DNA of 64,000 bases from Bacillus sp. FJAT-27264 (GCF_001682855.1 NZ_MAQW01000001.1:1669165-1733164), one strand, 5' to 3'; counted from the first letter of the stretch, positions 27,504 through 36,850 are shown. Made by a program: numbers and translations. The notes: generated from the sequence alone by a model not told the origin.

Positions 27504-29021
27504 TTATACCAGTGTCTTCTCTTTCAATGTCGTACTCTCTTGCTTTGCACTCTCATCGAACCACCAATGGAATCCATCCTTGGCCAGTAAAGCATCCGAT
27601 TCAGCCGGACCACAGCTTCCTGCGGCATACCGTTGAAGAGGGACCATGTTCTCTTCGTAGGCATCAAGAATCGGCTGTACCCACTCCCAGGACAATTCAA
27701 CTTCATCCCAATGAGCGAAAAATGTAGGATCTCCCTGCAAGGCATCGTGAATCAGATTCTCATAGGCTTCGCGGCCGTCACCGCGTCCTTCCGGCAAGTC
27801 TACTTGAATTGGGCTAAACTCACCTGCAGGTTCAAAGGTTGGCCCTTTAAATTGCAGAGTAATCCCTTCGCCAGGGCTCATCTCAAGCACCAGCAGGTTT
27901 GGAGCTTTGCTCTTCTCAGCAGTTGCAGCCAATTGCGCAGCTTCCTCTTTGAACTCCACTACGATTCTCGTAGATTTGTCCATCATTCGTTTACCGGTGC
28001 GGATGTAGAAAGGCACACCCTCCCAGTCGCTATCATTAATCTGCAATCTCGCAGCAATGAAAGTATCATTCATAGACTCCGGCGTAATGCCTGGTTCCGA
28101 AGTATAGCCTACAACTGGCTTGCCTTGAATGCTGCCTTCCTTATATTGCCCCCGGATGATACTAGCAGCACTGTGCTTGTGCAGCGGCTCCAGAGATTTC
28201 ATCACCCGTTTCTTGTGAAGATGTACTTCATTTACCTCATCAGCGCTCACCTTATCCGGTAGATGAATGGCAACCATCATGAGCAGCTGGAGCATGTGGT
28301 TCTGAAACATATCTCTGACCGCGCCGACATGATCGTAATAACCCGCTCTCTCTTCAACGCCTACCGTCTCGCTTGCCGTAATCTGTACATTGGCCACTTT
28401 CCGGTTGCTCCATAGCGCCTTAATCTCAGGATTTGCTTGATGTAGCGCTTCGAGCTTCTGCACGACCGGCTTGCCCAGATAATGATCGATTCTGAAAATT
28501 TCAGATTCAGCAAAGGCAACACTTAATTTCTCATTCAAGACTCTAGCGGACTTTAAATCGTGACCAAAAGGCTTCTCAATCACAAGACGCTTCCAGTCCT
28601 CATCCGAACCAAGCCCGTTGTCCTGAATTTGAGCAGCAATGGTTTCGAAATATTCAGGGCCGACCGACAGATAAAAGAGACGATTCTGCGCAAGGCTGAG
28701 CTCTTCTTCCCGATGCTCAATGAGCTTCAGCAGCTTCTGATAATCTTCCTTTTTGCCTATATCCAACGTGCAATAGCGAAATGCTTCAAGGAAAGCCTGT
28801 AAAGCTGCCTCGTCTTGAGGGGCTCTTCTTGAGAAATCCCTAAGCGACTGTTCTACATTCTTTTTAAAGGTCTCATCCGACCATTCTCTTCTTCCCAGAC
28901 CAATCACCGACAATGGCAACGCCAGCTTTCGATCGATAAATAAATTAAAAAGGGCCGGGTATATTTTTCTTTTAGCTAAATCGCCTGTTGCTCCAAATAA
29001 AACAAGAGTATGTGAATCCAT
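27504..29021 (-). CDS. zwf: Glucose-6-phosphate 1-dehydrogenase
   Basis: 505 residues. N-terminal [18 protein letters not shown] dinucleotide site, active-site [24 protein letters not shown] and C-terminal [12 protein letters not shown]. It oxidises glucose 6-phosphate to 6-phosphogluconolactone with NADP. AAGGAGAG precedes the ATG. First gene of the pentose phosphate set; no 6-phosphogluconolactonase gene is adjacent. A 28-bp inverted repeat just upstream may regulate it. Confidence 0.95.
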   Translation of the reverse strand: MDSHTLVLFGATGDLAKRKIYPALFNLFIDRKLALPLSVIGLGRREWSDETFKKNVEQSLRDFSRRAPQDEAALQAFLEAFRYCTLDIGKKEDYQKLLKLIEHREEELSLAQNRLFYLSVGPEYFETIAAQIQDNGLGSDEDWKRLVIEKPFGHDLKSARVLNEKLSVAFAESEIFRIDHYLGKPVVQKLEALHQANPEIKALWSNRKVANVQITASETVGVEERAGYYDHVGAVRDMFQNHMLQLLMMVAIHLPDKVSADEVNEVHLHKKRVMKSLEPLHKHSAASIIRGQYKEGSIQGKPVVGYTSEPGITPESMNDTFIAARLQINDSDWEGVPFYIRTGKRMMDKSTRIVVEFKEEAAQLAATAEKSKAPNLLVLEMSPGEGITLQFKGPTFEPAGEFSPIQVDLPEGRGDGREAYENLIHDALQGDPTFFAHWDEVELSWEWVQPILDAYEENMVPLQRYAAGSCGPAESDALLAKDGFHWWFDESAKQESTTLKEKTLV

Positions 29022-29043
29022 GTCTTCTCTCCTTCCAATAGCA

Positions 29044-29071
29044 CCACTGCATATCTGGGATATGCTAGTGG
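29044..29071. promoter_or_regulatory. Inverted repeat in the zwf leader
   Basis: CCACT-GCATATC then three bases then GATATGC-T-AGTGG, a 12-bp stem with one bulged base, 23 bases before the zwf ATG and on the divergent side of the lysR gene. It could be a protein operator or an RNA hairpin near the start of the mRNA. Confidence 0.5.
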
Positions 29072-29200
29072 AACCGCAACTGCACTTTGAATCCTTCTGA
29101 CAACTTTTAAGCAGTGGTTTCTCTTCTGTAGTTCCACTATAATACTTTTAGGTGCTATACATGTAATTAATAAATTTCACAGGAGCTATAAACACCATCT

Positions 29201-30079
29201 ATGACCAATAATTATGAGTTATATAAGGTTTTTTATTGGGCCGCAAAGACGGGAAGTTTGACGCAAGCAGCCAAAGCATTGTATCTTACCCAACCTAGCG
29301 TCAGTCATGCGATTAAGCAGCTTGAGCAGAATTTTGGGATTACTCTTTTTTACCGCAACTCCAAAGGTGTCGCTCTAACCCAGGAAGGCACGATTCTCTA
29401 TTCTTATATTGAACAGTCCCAGGTGCTGATCTCCATGGCCGAAGAAAAGATGGCTGCGCTGAAAAATCTGGACAATGGCGAACTGCGAATCGGCGGAAGC
29501 GATTCTTTATTCAAGCATTACTTGCTTCCTTATCTGGAGGACTTTCATAAGAACTATCCGGGGATCAAGCTGCACCTGAACCACGGAACAACGCCGGAGG
29601 TTATGACATTTTTAAAAGAAGGCACCATTGATCTGGGTGTGGTCCGTCTCCCTATCGCTGACCCCCAGCTTGAAGCCAGAGAGACCATCCAACTGCAAGA
29701 TTGCTTTGTCGCCGGCCCGCAATATACCATTTTAAAGGATGTCGTTCTATCCGTAGAAGTATTGCTTCAGTATCCCGTGATTCTCTTCTCGCGTAATAGC
29801 CGGGCACGGATGGCAATTACGGAGCTATTCCAGAGCTATGGCTATACGTTAAAGCCTGAGATTGAGGTCGGAAGTGTAGATCTGCTTATTGAGTTTGCGC
29901 GCAGGGGACTCGGAATCTCATATGTGACCAGAGAATTTGTAGCCAAGGAACTGGAGGAAGGTTCACTGTTCGAAATCCATTTAGATATTACGCTCCCCCC
30001 TACTCATGTCGGAATCATGACCATGCGTAATATGCCGCTAACCCAAGCTGCCAGCAAATTCATCAAACAGGTTAAGTAA
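29201..30079 (+). CDS. LysR-family transcriptional regulator
   Basis: 292 residues: winged HTH in residues 4-62 (YWAAKTGSLTQAAKALYLTQ, SVSHAIKQLEQNFG, YRNSKGVALTQEG) and a LysR substrate domain (LRIGGSDSLFKHYLLPYLEDF, IDLGVVRLP). The domain arrangement and length are typical. The nearest AGGAG is about 15 bases from the ATG, longer than usual. Divergent from zwf, which is the likely target; a TATAAT at about 29139 fits its own promoter. Confidence 0.88.
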   Translation: MTNNYELYKVFYWAAKTGSLTQAAKALYLTQPSVSHAIKQLEQNFGITLFYRNSKGVALTQEGTILYSYIEQSQVLISMAEEKMAALKNLDNGELRIGGSDSLFKHYLLPYLEDFHKNYPGIKLHLNHGTTPEVMTFLKEGTIDLGVVRLPIADPQLEARETIQLQDCFVAGPQYTILKDVVLSVEVLLQYPVILFSRNSRARMAITELFQSYGYTLKPEIEVGSVDLLIEFARRGLGISYVTREFVAKELEEGSLFEIHLDITLPPTHVGIMTMRNMPLTQAASKFIKQVK

Positions 30080-30096
30080 TAGTCTGTACATAAAAA

Positions 30097-30145
30097 AACT
30101 GCGCCTCAAAGTTCGTTCTTCACTCTGACTTTAGGGCGCAGCTTA
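30097..30145 (+). terminator. Terminator-like hairpin after the LysR gene
   Basis: CTGCGCC...AAAGT pairs with ACTTT..GGCGCAG around a loop of about 20 bases, with an A-rich run before and GGTTATTTTT some bases after. Could serve both this gene and the convergent SDR gene. Confidence 0.65.
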
Positions 30146-30266
30146 AGGTTATTTTTACTGAAACGGAATTCATGATTTGAGACCTATCGTTCTAGAAAAG
30201 GGCGCAGGTTGTTAAGGAAGCACCGCGTTAAATCAGCCCTGAATAATCTTTTGAAAATAAACCTTA

Positions 30267-30962
30267 TTAAAATTGCGGATACAGCCCCGAGAGTTCACCA
30301 GAGAGTCCGGCTTTCACCTGTTTGCTGATATCATCAGCAACGATCTCATAGAGTCCCGCTTCAACACCGTCAATAGCAATCTTCGCGATATCTTTCGGAT
30401 CGGCCTTGGGTGCATCAATGCCAGCAGTCATATCTGTATCCATAAAGCCGACATGCAGGCCAGCGACTCTAATGTTCTTGTCCGCCAAGCTCAGACGAAG
30501 CGCATTAGTCATTCCCCACTCGGCTGATTTCGCCGAAGAATACGCAGCATCAGCTCCAATGCTAAACCAGGATAATACCGATAGAATATTCAGAATCGTA
30601 CCGCCGCCGTTCCCTTCAATAACTGGTGCAAAGGCACGAATCATGGAGAGATTACCGAAGAAATGCGTATTAAATTCCAGATTAATATCTTCGAGTGGCC
30701 CTGTCAGCAGATCTGTCTTAGTGGAAATTCCTGCGTTATTGATCAGCAGTGTCACATCTCCTGCCGCTTTTGCTGCAGCAGCCACCGACTCTGGGTTGGT
30801 AATATCAAGCTGAACCGGGATAACCCCAGGGTAATCAATTGTTTCCGGATTACGGGCACCTGCATATACCTTGGCTCCTCGGTCCAGCAGTTCCAATGCC
30901 AGCTTCTTGCCGAGTCCACGGTTAGCACCACTGATCAGTGCGACTTGTTGTGAGATTTTCAT
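30267..30962 (-). CDS. Short-chain dehydrogenase/reductase
   Basis: About 231 residues, classical SDR: NAD(P) site GANRGLGKKLALELL, LLINNAGIS, catalytic Ser in LSVLSWFSIG and YSSAKSAEW giving the YxxxK pair. The start at 30962 follows AAAGGAG at nine bases; an upstream ATG at 30983 has no site. Divergent from a TetR gene whose product probably represses it. Substrate unknown; such TetR-SDR pairs often respond to reactive carbonyls. Confidence 0.9.
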   Translation of the reverse strand: MKISQQVALISGANRGLGKKLALELLDRGAKVYAGARNPETIDYPGVIPVQLDITNPESVAAAAKAAGDVTLLINNAGISTKTDLLTGPLEDINLEFNTHFFGNLSMIRAFAPVIEGNGGGTILNILSVLSWFSIGADAAYSSAKSAEWGMTNALRLSLADKNIRVAGLHVGFMDTDMTAGIDAPKADPKDIAKIAIDGVEAGLYEIVADDISKQVKAGLSGELSGLYPQF

Positions 30963-31049
30963 TGTAGCTTGCTCCTTTAGCATTTATTTATTTTTAATAA
31001 TTGCCTGTTATTCTAAATCCATTCAATTGATGTATTATCCCTCCTTTTA

Positions 31050-31160
31050 AATATTGTGATCATAATATATTTTACCCATCATATCTGTCAACCCCTATAC
31101 CTGAAAATTCCCTGGTCTGAAATTTCATTTGACATCTATTAATATGATCAGTATAATTCT
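31050..31160. promoter_or_regulatory. Paired TetR-type operator candidates in SDR/TetR divergent region
   Basis: Two related palindromic sites with the core TGATCATA: ATTGTGATCATAATA near 31052-31066 and, on the other strand, ATACTGATCATATTA near 31139-31153. They lie in the 226-base divergent region, one closer to each gene, and fit binding by the neighbouring TetR protein. Not demonstrated. Confidence 0.4.
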
Positions 31161-31188
31161 TTAAAATTTCAACGAAGGACTGACCGCC

Positions 31189-31755
31189 ATGCCTTACCCT
31201 GAAGGACATAAAGAAAGGGTTCGCCAAGAGATTATAGAAAGCGCAGGGATTGCCTTTCGTGTAAACGGAATACAGGCTACCAGCCTTCCTATTATTATGA
31301 AAGGGGCGGGTCTGACACATGGCGGATTCTACGCGCATTTCAGCAGCAAAGAGCAGCTGCTCTCAGAAGCTTGTCATCATGTTGTAAGTGAAACGCTGGA
31401 GCTTCTGGGACAGATTGCCGACAAGGAAACTCACAGATACAAAATCGATGCGGTTATCGACTATTATTTAAGTACATTTCACCGGGATGATGCGAAGACA
31501 GGCTGCCTCTTCCCCATTCTCACCAGTGAAATAACGAGGTCTTCACAAGAGATTCGCTTGATCTATAACCGTGAGCTGAACCGATTTATTGACTTTATTG
31601 CTAATGTGTCTGGAAAAAATACATCAGCAAGCAGTGCGCTTCTTAGTACAATGGTCGGCACTCTTATGTTGGCCCGCTCGGTTGTTAATCTTAGCGAGAG
31701 TGACAAAGTTCTTGAGGCCGGCAGACAGCATGCCAAAGCCATGGTAATGAATTGA
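31189..31755 (+). CDS. TetR/AcrR-family transcriptional regulator
   Basis: 188 residues: N-terminal HTH ([47 protein letters not shown]) and a TetR C-terminal ligand domain with [11 protein letters not shown]. This subtype resembles the YxaF/LmrA-like group next to SDR genes. The next gene (IMP dehydrogenase) follows after 34 bases on the same strand, so the two may be cotranscribed. Confidence 0.9.
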   Translation: MPYPEGHKERVRQEIIESAGIAFRVNGIQATSLPIIMKGAGLTHGGFYAHFSSKEQLLSEACHHVVSETLELLGQIADKETHRYKIDAVIDYYLSTFHRDDAKTGCLFPILTSEITRSSQEIRLIYNRELNRFIDFIANVSGKNTSASSALLSTMVGTLMLARSVVNLSESDKVLEAGRQHAKAMVMN

Positions 31756-31789
31756 ATTTACTTTTAAAACCAGAGAGGGGATTTACCAA

Positions 31790-33295
31790 GTGGCCTATTA
31801 TTATTCAGAACCTTCACGTACATTCAGTGAGTATTTGCTTGTCCCGAACTTGACTACAAAAGACTGTACACCTGACAAAGTGGATCTAACTACGCCGATT
31901 GCAAAGTTCAAACGCGGAGAGAAGTCTCCTCTGGAGATAAAGATTCCTTTTTCTTCTGCTGTTATGCAAGCAGTTTCTGATGACCGGCTAGGAGTTGCAC
32001 TTGCCCAAAATGGCGGAATATCCTTCTTATTCGGTTCCCAGTCCATTAGCAGCCAGGCTGAAATGGTGAAGAAAGTGAAAGCGTTCAAAGCAGGCTTCGT
32101 CATCAGCCGCTCTAACCTTAAACCAGAGCATACACTTAAAGATGTACTGGAGCTAAAGGAGCAGCATGGCCACTCCACCATTGCTGTAACAGACGACGGA
32201 TCAGCAACCGGAAAATTATTAGGAATCGTTACAGGGAGAGATTACCGGATTTCGCGCGATCCGCTAGACAAGCCTGTAAGTGAATTCATGACCCCATTTG
32301 AAGCATTGATCTGCGGGAAAGTCGGTATGTCCTTGAAAGAAGCCAATGACCTGATCTGGGAACACAAGCTCAATTCATTACCGCTCATCGATGACAATCA
32401 GAATCTGGTCTACCTGGTCTTCCGCAAGGACTATGACAGAAACAAGGAGTTTCCGAACGAGCTGCTGGACAGCGAAAAAAGCTATATTGTCGGCGCAGGC
32501 ATTAACTCCCGCGACTATAAAGAACGGGTTCCCGCTTTAGTTGAGGCCGGTGTAGATGCGCTTGTTATAGATTCTTCAGACGGCTATACAGAGTGGCAGG
32601 CAGAGACCGTTCAATATGTTAAAGAGAACTTTGATGTCGTCATCGGTGCCGGCAACGTGGTGGATCGCGAAGGATTCCGTTACCTGGTTGGAGCCGGTGC
32701 TGATTTCATCAAAGTAGGTATTGGCGGCGGCTCCATCTGCATTACGCGCGAGCAGAAAGGTATTGGACGGGGACAAGCTTCTGCTGTACAGGAAGTTGCC
32801 AAAGCCAGAGACGAATATTACGCGGAGACCGGTATTTATGTACCGATCTGTTCGGATGGCGGGATTGTACATGACTACCATATTACACTTGCCCTTGCCA
32901 TGGGTGCAGACTTTGTGATGCTCGGCAGATACTTTGCCCGCTTTGATGAAAGCCCTACAAAGAAAGTGAAGATTGGCGGCAACTTCGTTAAAGAGTACTG
33001 GGGAGAAGGGTCGAATCGGGCACGTAACTGGGAAAGATACGATACCGGCGGCAAAACTACACTATTATTCGAAGAAGGTGTAGATTCTTATGTTCCTTAT
33101 GCAGGCACCCTACGCGAAAACTTGGACAAATCGCTGGGAATCATCAAATCGACCTTCTGTAATTGCGGGTCTTTATCTATCCACGATCTGCAAGAGAAAG
33201 CGCGCATTACCCTCGTATCTGCAACGAGCCTCGTAGAAGGCGGAGCTCATGATGTCATCCTGAAAGAGAACACTTCTACCTTTCATGTGGATTGA
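31790..33295 (+). CDS. guaB: IMP dehydrogenase of the protist-like (Tritrichomonas) type
   Basis: 501 residues with GTG start behind AGAGGGG. TIM barrel with two CBS-type segments inserted at about residues 110-225. Catalytic loop [20 protein letters not shown] holds the active cysteine; DGGIVHDYH and MLGRYFARF follow; the mobile flap ends [10 protein letters not shown] with the Arg-Tyr pair. The N-terminus ([19 protein letters not shown]) and the segment [13 protein letters not shown] match the Tritrichomonas foetus enzyme far better, from memory, than ordinary bacterial GuaB. It oxidises IMP to XMP with NAD. Lysine in [10 protein letters not shown] and glutamate in FEEGVDS fit the mycophenolate-insensitive pattern, which is inference. 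Confidence 0.93.
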   Translation: MAYYYSEPSRTFSEYLLVPNLTTKDCTPDKVDLTTPIAKFKRGEKSPLEIKIPFSSAVMQAVSDDRLGVALAQNGGISFLFGSQSISSQAEMVKKVKAFKAGFVISRSNLKPEHTLKDVLELKEQHGHSTIAVTDDGSATGKLLGIVTGRDYRISRDPLDKPVSEFMTPFEALICGKVGMSLKEANDLIWEHKLNSLPLIDDNQNLVYLVFRKDYDRNKEFPNELLDSEKSYIVGAGINSRDYKERVPALVEAGVDALVIDSSDGYTEWQAETVQYVKENFDVVIGAGNVVDREGFRYLVGAGADFIKVGIGGGSICITREQKGIGRGQASAVQEVAKARDEYYAETGIYVPICSDGGIVHDYHITLALAMGADFVMLGRYFARFDESPTKKVKIGGNFVKEYWGEGSNRARNWERYDTGGKTTLLFEEGVDSYVPYAGTLRENLDKSLGIIKSTFCNCGSLSIHDLQEKARITLVSATSLVEGGAHDVILKENTSTFHVD

Positions 33296-33331
33296 TTGAG
33301 AATTGTAAAAAAGCATAATCGATCGTTTGCT

Positions 33332-33387
33332 AAAAAGAGCAGAGGCTTCTATCGCTTTAATCGATAGGAGCCTCTGCTCTTTTTTTA
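33332..33387. terminator. Bidirectional rho-independent terminator
   Basis: Long stem AAAGAGCAGAGGCT-CTATCG / CGATAG-AGCCTCTGCTCTTT with a seven-base loop, flanked by A5 on the left and T7 on the right. Ends both the guaB gene and the convergent alpha/beta hydrolase gene. Confidence 0.92.
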
Positions 33388-33409
33388 GTTTATTTGCTTC
33401 TTTTGTATC

Positions 33410-34261
33410 TTATTTCGAGTTGCCCGACAAGAACGGCAATATCCGGGGTGTCTGTTTGATCAGAACATGACCGTATTCCGGAAGCAGTTGAATGTTAGCA
33501 TGTGGCAGTAGGCTGGAAAGCCGTTCAGCGGTCTTTTGCGAATGAAGCATAACGTCCCTCTCACCGGCAATTAAGAGAACAGGCATGTTCAAGCGTCCAA
33601 GCTCCTGATCTGTAAAAATCGGCACTGTCTCTGAGCGAAAGCGAAAATGGCGGGCGATAATCCTCGTATTTTGCAAAGACTGTTCCGGAAGCTCCACAAT
33701 TCCATTCACAAGCCGAGATACCTTGTCTCTCCCCTTCTCGCCCATGAGTAAGAATGGCATGACCTTGAACAGGAACGACGCCCGCTGAGGGCCAATGCCT
33801 GAGGGCGACATCAGCACCAGCTTATCTACCTTCTGCGGATGCTTCACGGCATAGTTCACTGCCATCCAAGCCCCTAGAGAAATCCCGATCAGTGTTGCTT
33901 GTTCAAGATGTAATGCGCGAAGTACATCATTCATCCATTCGGCATATGCATCACTCTTCAGCGGATGACGTATATCCTCGCTCTTCCCGGGATCACCTGG
34001 AATGTCTACAGCGTAGACTCTATAGCTTTGGGAATAGTGTGGCATATCCCCTACCCACATGGTGGCATTGGAACCTGAACCATGCAACAGGATCAGCGGT
34101 GGTGATGTTACCGATCCACTTGCGATGACATAAGTTTTTCCATAACGTGTATTCAAAAATAATTCCTCATAAGGAACAGTGATCTTGTTCAGCAATTGAC
34201 GATAGATCTCCAAAACTGCAGCTTTCCCTGCTTCCGTCTTGTATAGAGACTGTTGATCCAT
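33410..34261 (-). CDS. Alpha/beta hydrolase
   Basis: About 283 residues. Oxyanion segment LILLHGSGSNATMW, nucleophile elbow GISLGAWMA, catalytic aspartate in AGERDVM and histidine in LPEYGHVL. Start at 34261 has GAGGTGG seven bases upstream; a longer frame starts 57 bases earlier without a site. An isolated gene between a terminator and a divergent HesB-like gene; substrate unknown. Confidence 0.88.
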   Translation of the reverse strand: MDQQSLYKTEAGKAAVLEIYRQLLNKITVPYEELFLNTRYGKTYVIASGSVTSPPLILLHGSGSNATMWVGDMPHYSQSYRVYAVDIPGDPGKSEDIRHPLKSDAYAEWMNDVLRALHLEQATLIGISLGAWMAVNYAVKHPQKVDKLVLMSPSGIGPQRASFLFKVMPFLLMGEKGRDKVSRLVNGIVELPEQSLQNTRIIARHFRFRSETVPIFTDQELGRLNMPVLLIAGERDVMLHSQKTAERLSSLLPHANIQLLPEYGHVLIKQTPRILPFLSGNSK

Positions 34262-34343
34262 GATATTTCCACCTCGATTAGCGTTAGTACAGGTAGAGAA
34301 CAAGCCGATTGATTTCATAAATACACATTGTTATCATTACCCT

Positions 34344-34359
34344 ATGTTAATAGTAACAT
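34344..34359. promoter_or_regulatory. Small palindrome upstream of the hydrolase gene
   Basis: ATGTTA-ATAG-TAACAT within an AT-rich stretch about 85 bases before the hydrolase start. Possible operator; no adjacent regulator gene is present. Otherwise 34262-34535 shows no gene. Confidence 0.3.
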
Positions 34360-34535
34360 ATGATAATATTAATGTAAATGAAGCTAGAAAGACACCGCGC
34401 CATAACTACAACTGCTCACTTAGAAAATTCAAGATAGATATCTTTCGCTTCCATAATTCATTCCATTGACGGATAAAGTCATCCAATGCTTCGATTTATA
34501 CTAAATTTTATGAAATATAGGTGGACTATGACGGG

Positions 34536-34564
34536 TTGACAGAATGATCATTTTTCAACATAAT
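34536..34564 (+). promoter_or_regulatory. Predicted sigma-A promoter of the HesB-like gene
   Basis: TTGACA, 17-base spacer, CATAAT, placed about 65 bases upstream of the start codon. Confidence 0.6.
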
Positions 34565-34631
34565 TTATATACATAAATGTTTAATATGTTTAGAAATAAT
34601 GAGAGACACAACAAACAGGGGGGAACCATAC

Positions 34632-34907
34632 ATGAAGCTTACGGTTACAAAGGCGGCAGTGCGTTGCTTTACGACGGAATGGGATTACCAACAAGGGGAT
34701 TTTATACGGATTTTCGTACGGTATAGCGGGGGCGGAGAAGATGCCTTTGCTTTTGGAATTATGAAGGCAGACCCTCAAGATATGAGTATCAGCTATGAGT
34801 CGGGTGGAATTACCTTTTTTATGGTTCACAATGATACTTGGTATTTGGACGGGAAGGAACTGACCATTGATAGCATTAATGATGAAATAACGTTTATCCG
34901 AAACTGA
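34632..34907 (+). CDS. HesB/YneR-like small protein
   Basis: 91 residues from the ATG that follows GGGGGG. MKLTVTKAAVRCFTTEWDYQ, DFIRIFVRYSGGGEDAFAFGI and a SYESGGITFFMVHNDTWYLDG core match the HesB/YneR-type relatives of IscA, which have the A-type fold but lack the three cluster-ligand cysteines. Here only one cysteine (near residue 12) is present. Role unknown; it stands next to ferredoxin and Fe-S assembly genes. Confidence 0.8.
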   Translation: MKLTVTKAAVRCFTTEWDYQQGDFIRIFVRYSGGGEDAFAFGIMKADPQDMSISYESGGITFFMVHNDTWYLDGKELTIDSINDEITFIRN

Positions 34908-34922
34908 ATAGGAACAGCGATA

Positions 34923-34955
34923 AAAAAAGGCCGGGGCATCATGCTCCGGCCTTTT
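34923..34955. terminator. Bidirectional terminator between HesB-like and ferredoxin genes
   Basis: AAAGGCCGGGGCA / TGCTCCGGCCTTTT with TCA loop (one G-U pair), A-run on the left and T-run on the right. Confidence 0.88.
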
Positions 34956-34975
34956 CTAGTATAACGACTAACCGT

Positions 34976-35215
34976 TTACTTGGTTCTGAAAAACTCCGCT
35001 GTCTTATCGATATATTTTAAATAGTGCTCTGGTAAATCTTCCTCATAGAAAACAGCACTCACCGGACACTCCACTTCGCAAGCTCCGCAATCAATACATA
35101 GATCGGGATTAATGAAGAATTGGTCATCTCCTTCTACGATACAATCGACAGGGCACACGTTCACGCAATCTGCCGCTTTTTCATTAATACACGCTTCTGT
35201 TATTACAAATGGCAT
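34976..35215 (-). CDS. fdxA: Ferredoxin, 7Fe (3Fe-4S/4Fe-4S) FdxA type
   Basis: 79 residues with cysteines at 9, 17, 21, 25, 40, 43, 46 and 50: C-x7-C-x3-C-x3-C then CIDCGACEVECP. This spacing is that of bacterial 7Fe/8Fe FdxA ferredoxins. Low-potential electron carrier in the cytoplasm; the ferredoxin-NADP reductase gene 1.6 kb away is a likely partner. Divergent from the SufR-like regulator. Confidence 0.9.
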   Translation of the reverse strand: MPFVITEACINEKAADCVNVCPVDCIVEGDDQFFINPDLCIDCGACEVECPVSAVFYEEDLPEHYLKYIDKTAEFFRTK

Positions 35216-35318
35216 CTAGCTCGCTCCTCCCTACTTTTTTATGTAATGCTACATTAAGAATATACTCCCATTTGAATACTTTTTCAATATTTATGTATAA
35301 TAAGTTTAATATATAGTA

Positions 35319-35365
35319 TTGTTTAGTCTCTTCCTCACTCATACTTAATTAGACATACTAAACAA
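35319..35365. promoter_or_regulatory. Candidate operator of the SufR-like regulator
   Basis: Perfect 9-base inverted repeat TTGTTTAGT ... ACTAAACAA with arms 29 bases apart, in the divergent region between ferredoxin and regulator genes. Suggested binding site for the regulator; not proven. Confidence 0.4.
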
Positions 35366-35431
35366 ATTAGCATATAATATTTTGGATATAGTATTTACAA
35401 GCACACATTAATTTACGGAAGGTGATCATAG

Positions 35432-36082
35432 ATGACTACCCCAGATGTGATACAACAGCTTCCGACTAGGGAAATCATACTCCATCTTCTTAAAACCAAA
35501 GGAGACATGAGTACCAAGGACCTTACCGATGAGCTCGGAATAACCATTATGGCGGTTCGCAGGCATATACAATCACTTGAGCGTGATAATCTAATATCTT
35601 CAAGAATGCTCCGGCAAACATTAGGCAGACCAACTACTGTGTACTATTTAACCGAACAAGCAGGTGGCTTCTTTCCCAAGAACTATCACACACTGACTGT
35701 TGAGCTGCTGACTGAACTTGAAGAGCATTTTGGATCAGAGGCCGTTGAGAAGCTTTTTGACAGCCGCAAGAATAAATTGATTGAAAAATATGGCGAGACC
35801 ATGAAGGAAAAAGATATCGCTGAACGCGTAGAGGCACTAGCCCATATTCAAAATGAAAATGGCTATATGGTTGAGCTGGTGAAGGTTAGCGAGGATGAAT
35901 TCTTGTTAACGGAACATAATTGCCCGATCGAACATGTTGCTGCCAAATTCAAAAACGTCTGCCATTGTGAATTAAAAATGTTCCAGTCTTTGCTCGGCGA
36001 TGCCGAAATTAAAAGATTGGAATGCTTGGGAGATGGCGGTCAACGTTGCACGTATTCTATTAAAAAGCAAAGCTTACAGTAG
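35432..36082 (+). CDS. SufR-like HTH regulator with cysteine-rich C-terminus
   Basis: 216 residues. N-terminal winged HTH (ILHLLKTKGDMSTKDLTDEL, GITIMAVRRHIQSLERDNL, GRPTTVYYLTEQA) and a C-terminal effector region with cysteines at 164, 177, 179, 198 and 206 (NCPIEHVAAKFKNVCHCEL, GGQRCTY). The C-x12-C plus distal C pattern resembles the Fe-S-binding SufR repressors of cyanobacteria and actinobacteria. It lies among ferredoxin, IscA-like and ferredoxin reductase genes, which are plausible targets. GGAAGGTGAT precedes the ATG. Confidence 0.82.
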   Translation: MTTPDVIQQLPTREIILHLLKTKGDMSTKDLTDELGITIMAVRRHIQSLERDNLISSRMLRQTLGRPTTVYYLTEQAGGFFPKNYHTLTVELLTELEEHFGSEAVEKLFDSRKNKLIEKYGETMKEKDIAERVEALAHIQNENGYMVELVKVSEDEFLLTEHNCPIEHVAAKFKNVCHCELKMFQSLLGDAEIKRLECLGDGGQRCTYSIKKQSLQ

Positions 36083-36091
36083 GTGAACATT

Positions 36092-36346
36092 ATGTCATTA
36101 GGACTTGTTGTTGTTGAAGTATGTACCCGAAATTCCATCGCTGCGCTTCCCTTAGAGGATTTAGAGGAAGAATTTCCTGAAGTTGCAGTTATGAGAACGG
36201 ATTGTTTGACGATGTGCAATATGTGCCGGGCTGTCCCGTACGTGATGGTCGGCAATAAAAGAGTGTACGCGAAGACACAAGATCAGTGCCTTGAACTAGC
36301 TAAAGAAGCTATTGCTGAAGAGATAAAGGCTTTCTGGGAAGCATAA
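36092..36346 (+). CDS. yuzB: DUF1450 (YuzB-like) small cysteine protein
   Basis: 84 residues from the ATG; a GTG nine bases upstream overlaps the ribosome site AGTAGGTG. VVEVCTRNSIAALPLEDLEE then DCLTMCNMCRAVPYVMVGNKRV places four cysteines in a ferredoxin/thioredoxin-like arrangement (C..., C-x3-C-x2-C), typical of DUF1450/YuzB. In Bacillus yuzB is near yumC and yutM, as here near their homologs. Follows the SufR-like gene with a nine-base gap, so probably cotranscribed. Function unknown. Confidence 0.85.
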   Translation: MSLGLVVVEVCTRNSIAALPLEDLEEEFPEVAVMRTDCLTMCNMCRAVPYVMVGNKRVYAKTQDQCLELAKEAIAEEIKAFWEA

Positions 36347-36392
36347 GCAGCTATTTCTATCGGATACTTGAAAATAAAGAGTGGAAATCAAT

Positions 36393-36436
36393 AAGTCCCC
36401 TTAGCAGTTTTTCTAGCTTAAGGGGACTTGTTTTTT
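36393..36436 (+). terminator. Rho-independent terminator after yuzB
   Basis: AAGTCCCCTTA / TAAGGGGACTT stem followed by GTTTTTT. Confidence 0.88.
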
Positions 36437-36480
36437 ATATAAAGACCTCGAACTTTACTCACAGAATGCCATCATCATCA

Positions 36481-36837
36481 TTAATCACACTTCTGACTTT
36501 TGCCTCTATAAGTCGCCGTTCTAAAACTTGCGCCACAGCCGCATGTCGTTCTGGCATTAGGATTGTCTATCGTAAACCCACCAACCATGCCTTGATTTTT
36601 ATAATCAATCTTAATGCCTTCCAAAAATTCGATGCTCCGTTTATCCCAGGCGACGTTAAAGCGCTCATATTGCAGCACTTCATCTTCACCACTCAATTCA
36701 TCGTCTAGCTTAAGACTGTAAGACAATCCGCTGCATCCGCCATCCTCAATACCTACTCGGAGAAAAAGATTGGAGCCTTCATTCTCCTGGATCATCTGTT
36801 GAATAGCCAATTGCGCTTCTTCACTAACTTCGATCAT
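36481..36837 (-). CDS. A-type Fe-S cluster carrier (IscA/ErpA/YutM-like)
   Basis: 118 residues. Motifs FLRVGIEDGGCSGLSYSLKL and NPNARTTCGCGASF give the three conserved cluster-ligand cysteines. ATG eight bases after GGGGAG; a GTG nine bases up overlaps that site. It delivers Fe-S clusters to target apoproteins. The extended C-terminus (RTATYRGKSQKCD) holds one extra cysteine. Directly downstream of the ferredoxin reductase gene with a 13-base gap, indicating an operon. Confidence 0.93.
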   Translation of the reverse strand: MIEVSEEAQLAIQQMIQENEGSNLFLRVGIEDGGCSGLSYSLKLDDELSGEDEVLQYERFNVAWDKRSIEFLEGIKIDYKNQGMVGGFTIDNPNARTTCGCGASFRTATYRGKSQKCD

Positions 36838-36850
36838 CTTAATCACTCCC

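Noticed and set aside
34262..34469. Small plus-strand gene starting opposite the hydrolase leader
   Set aside because: No ribosome site, poor codon pattern, AT-rich spacer; more likely promoter DNA.
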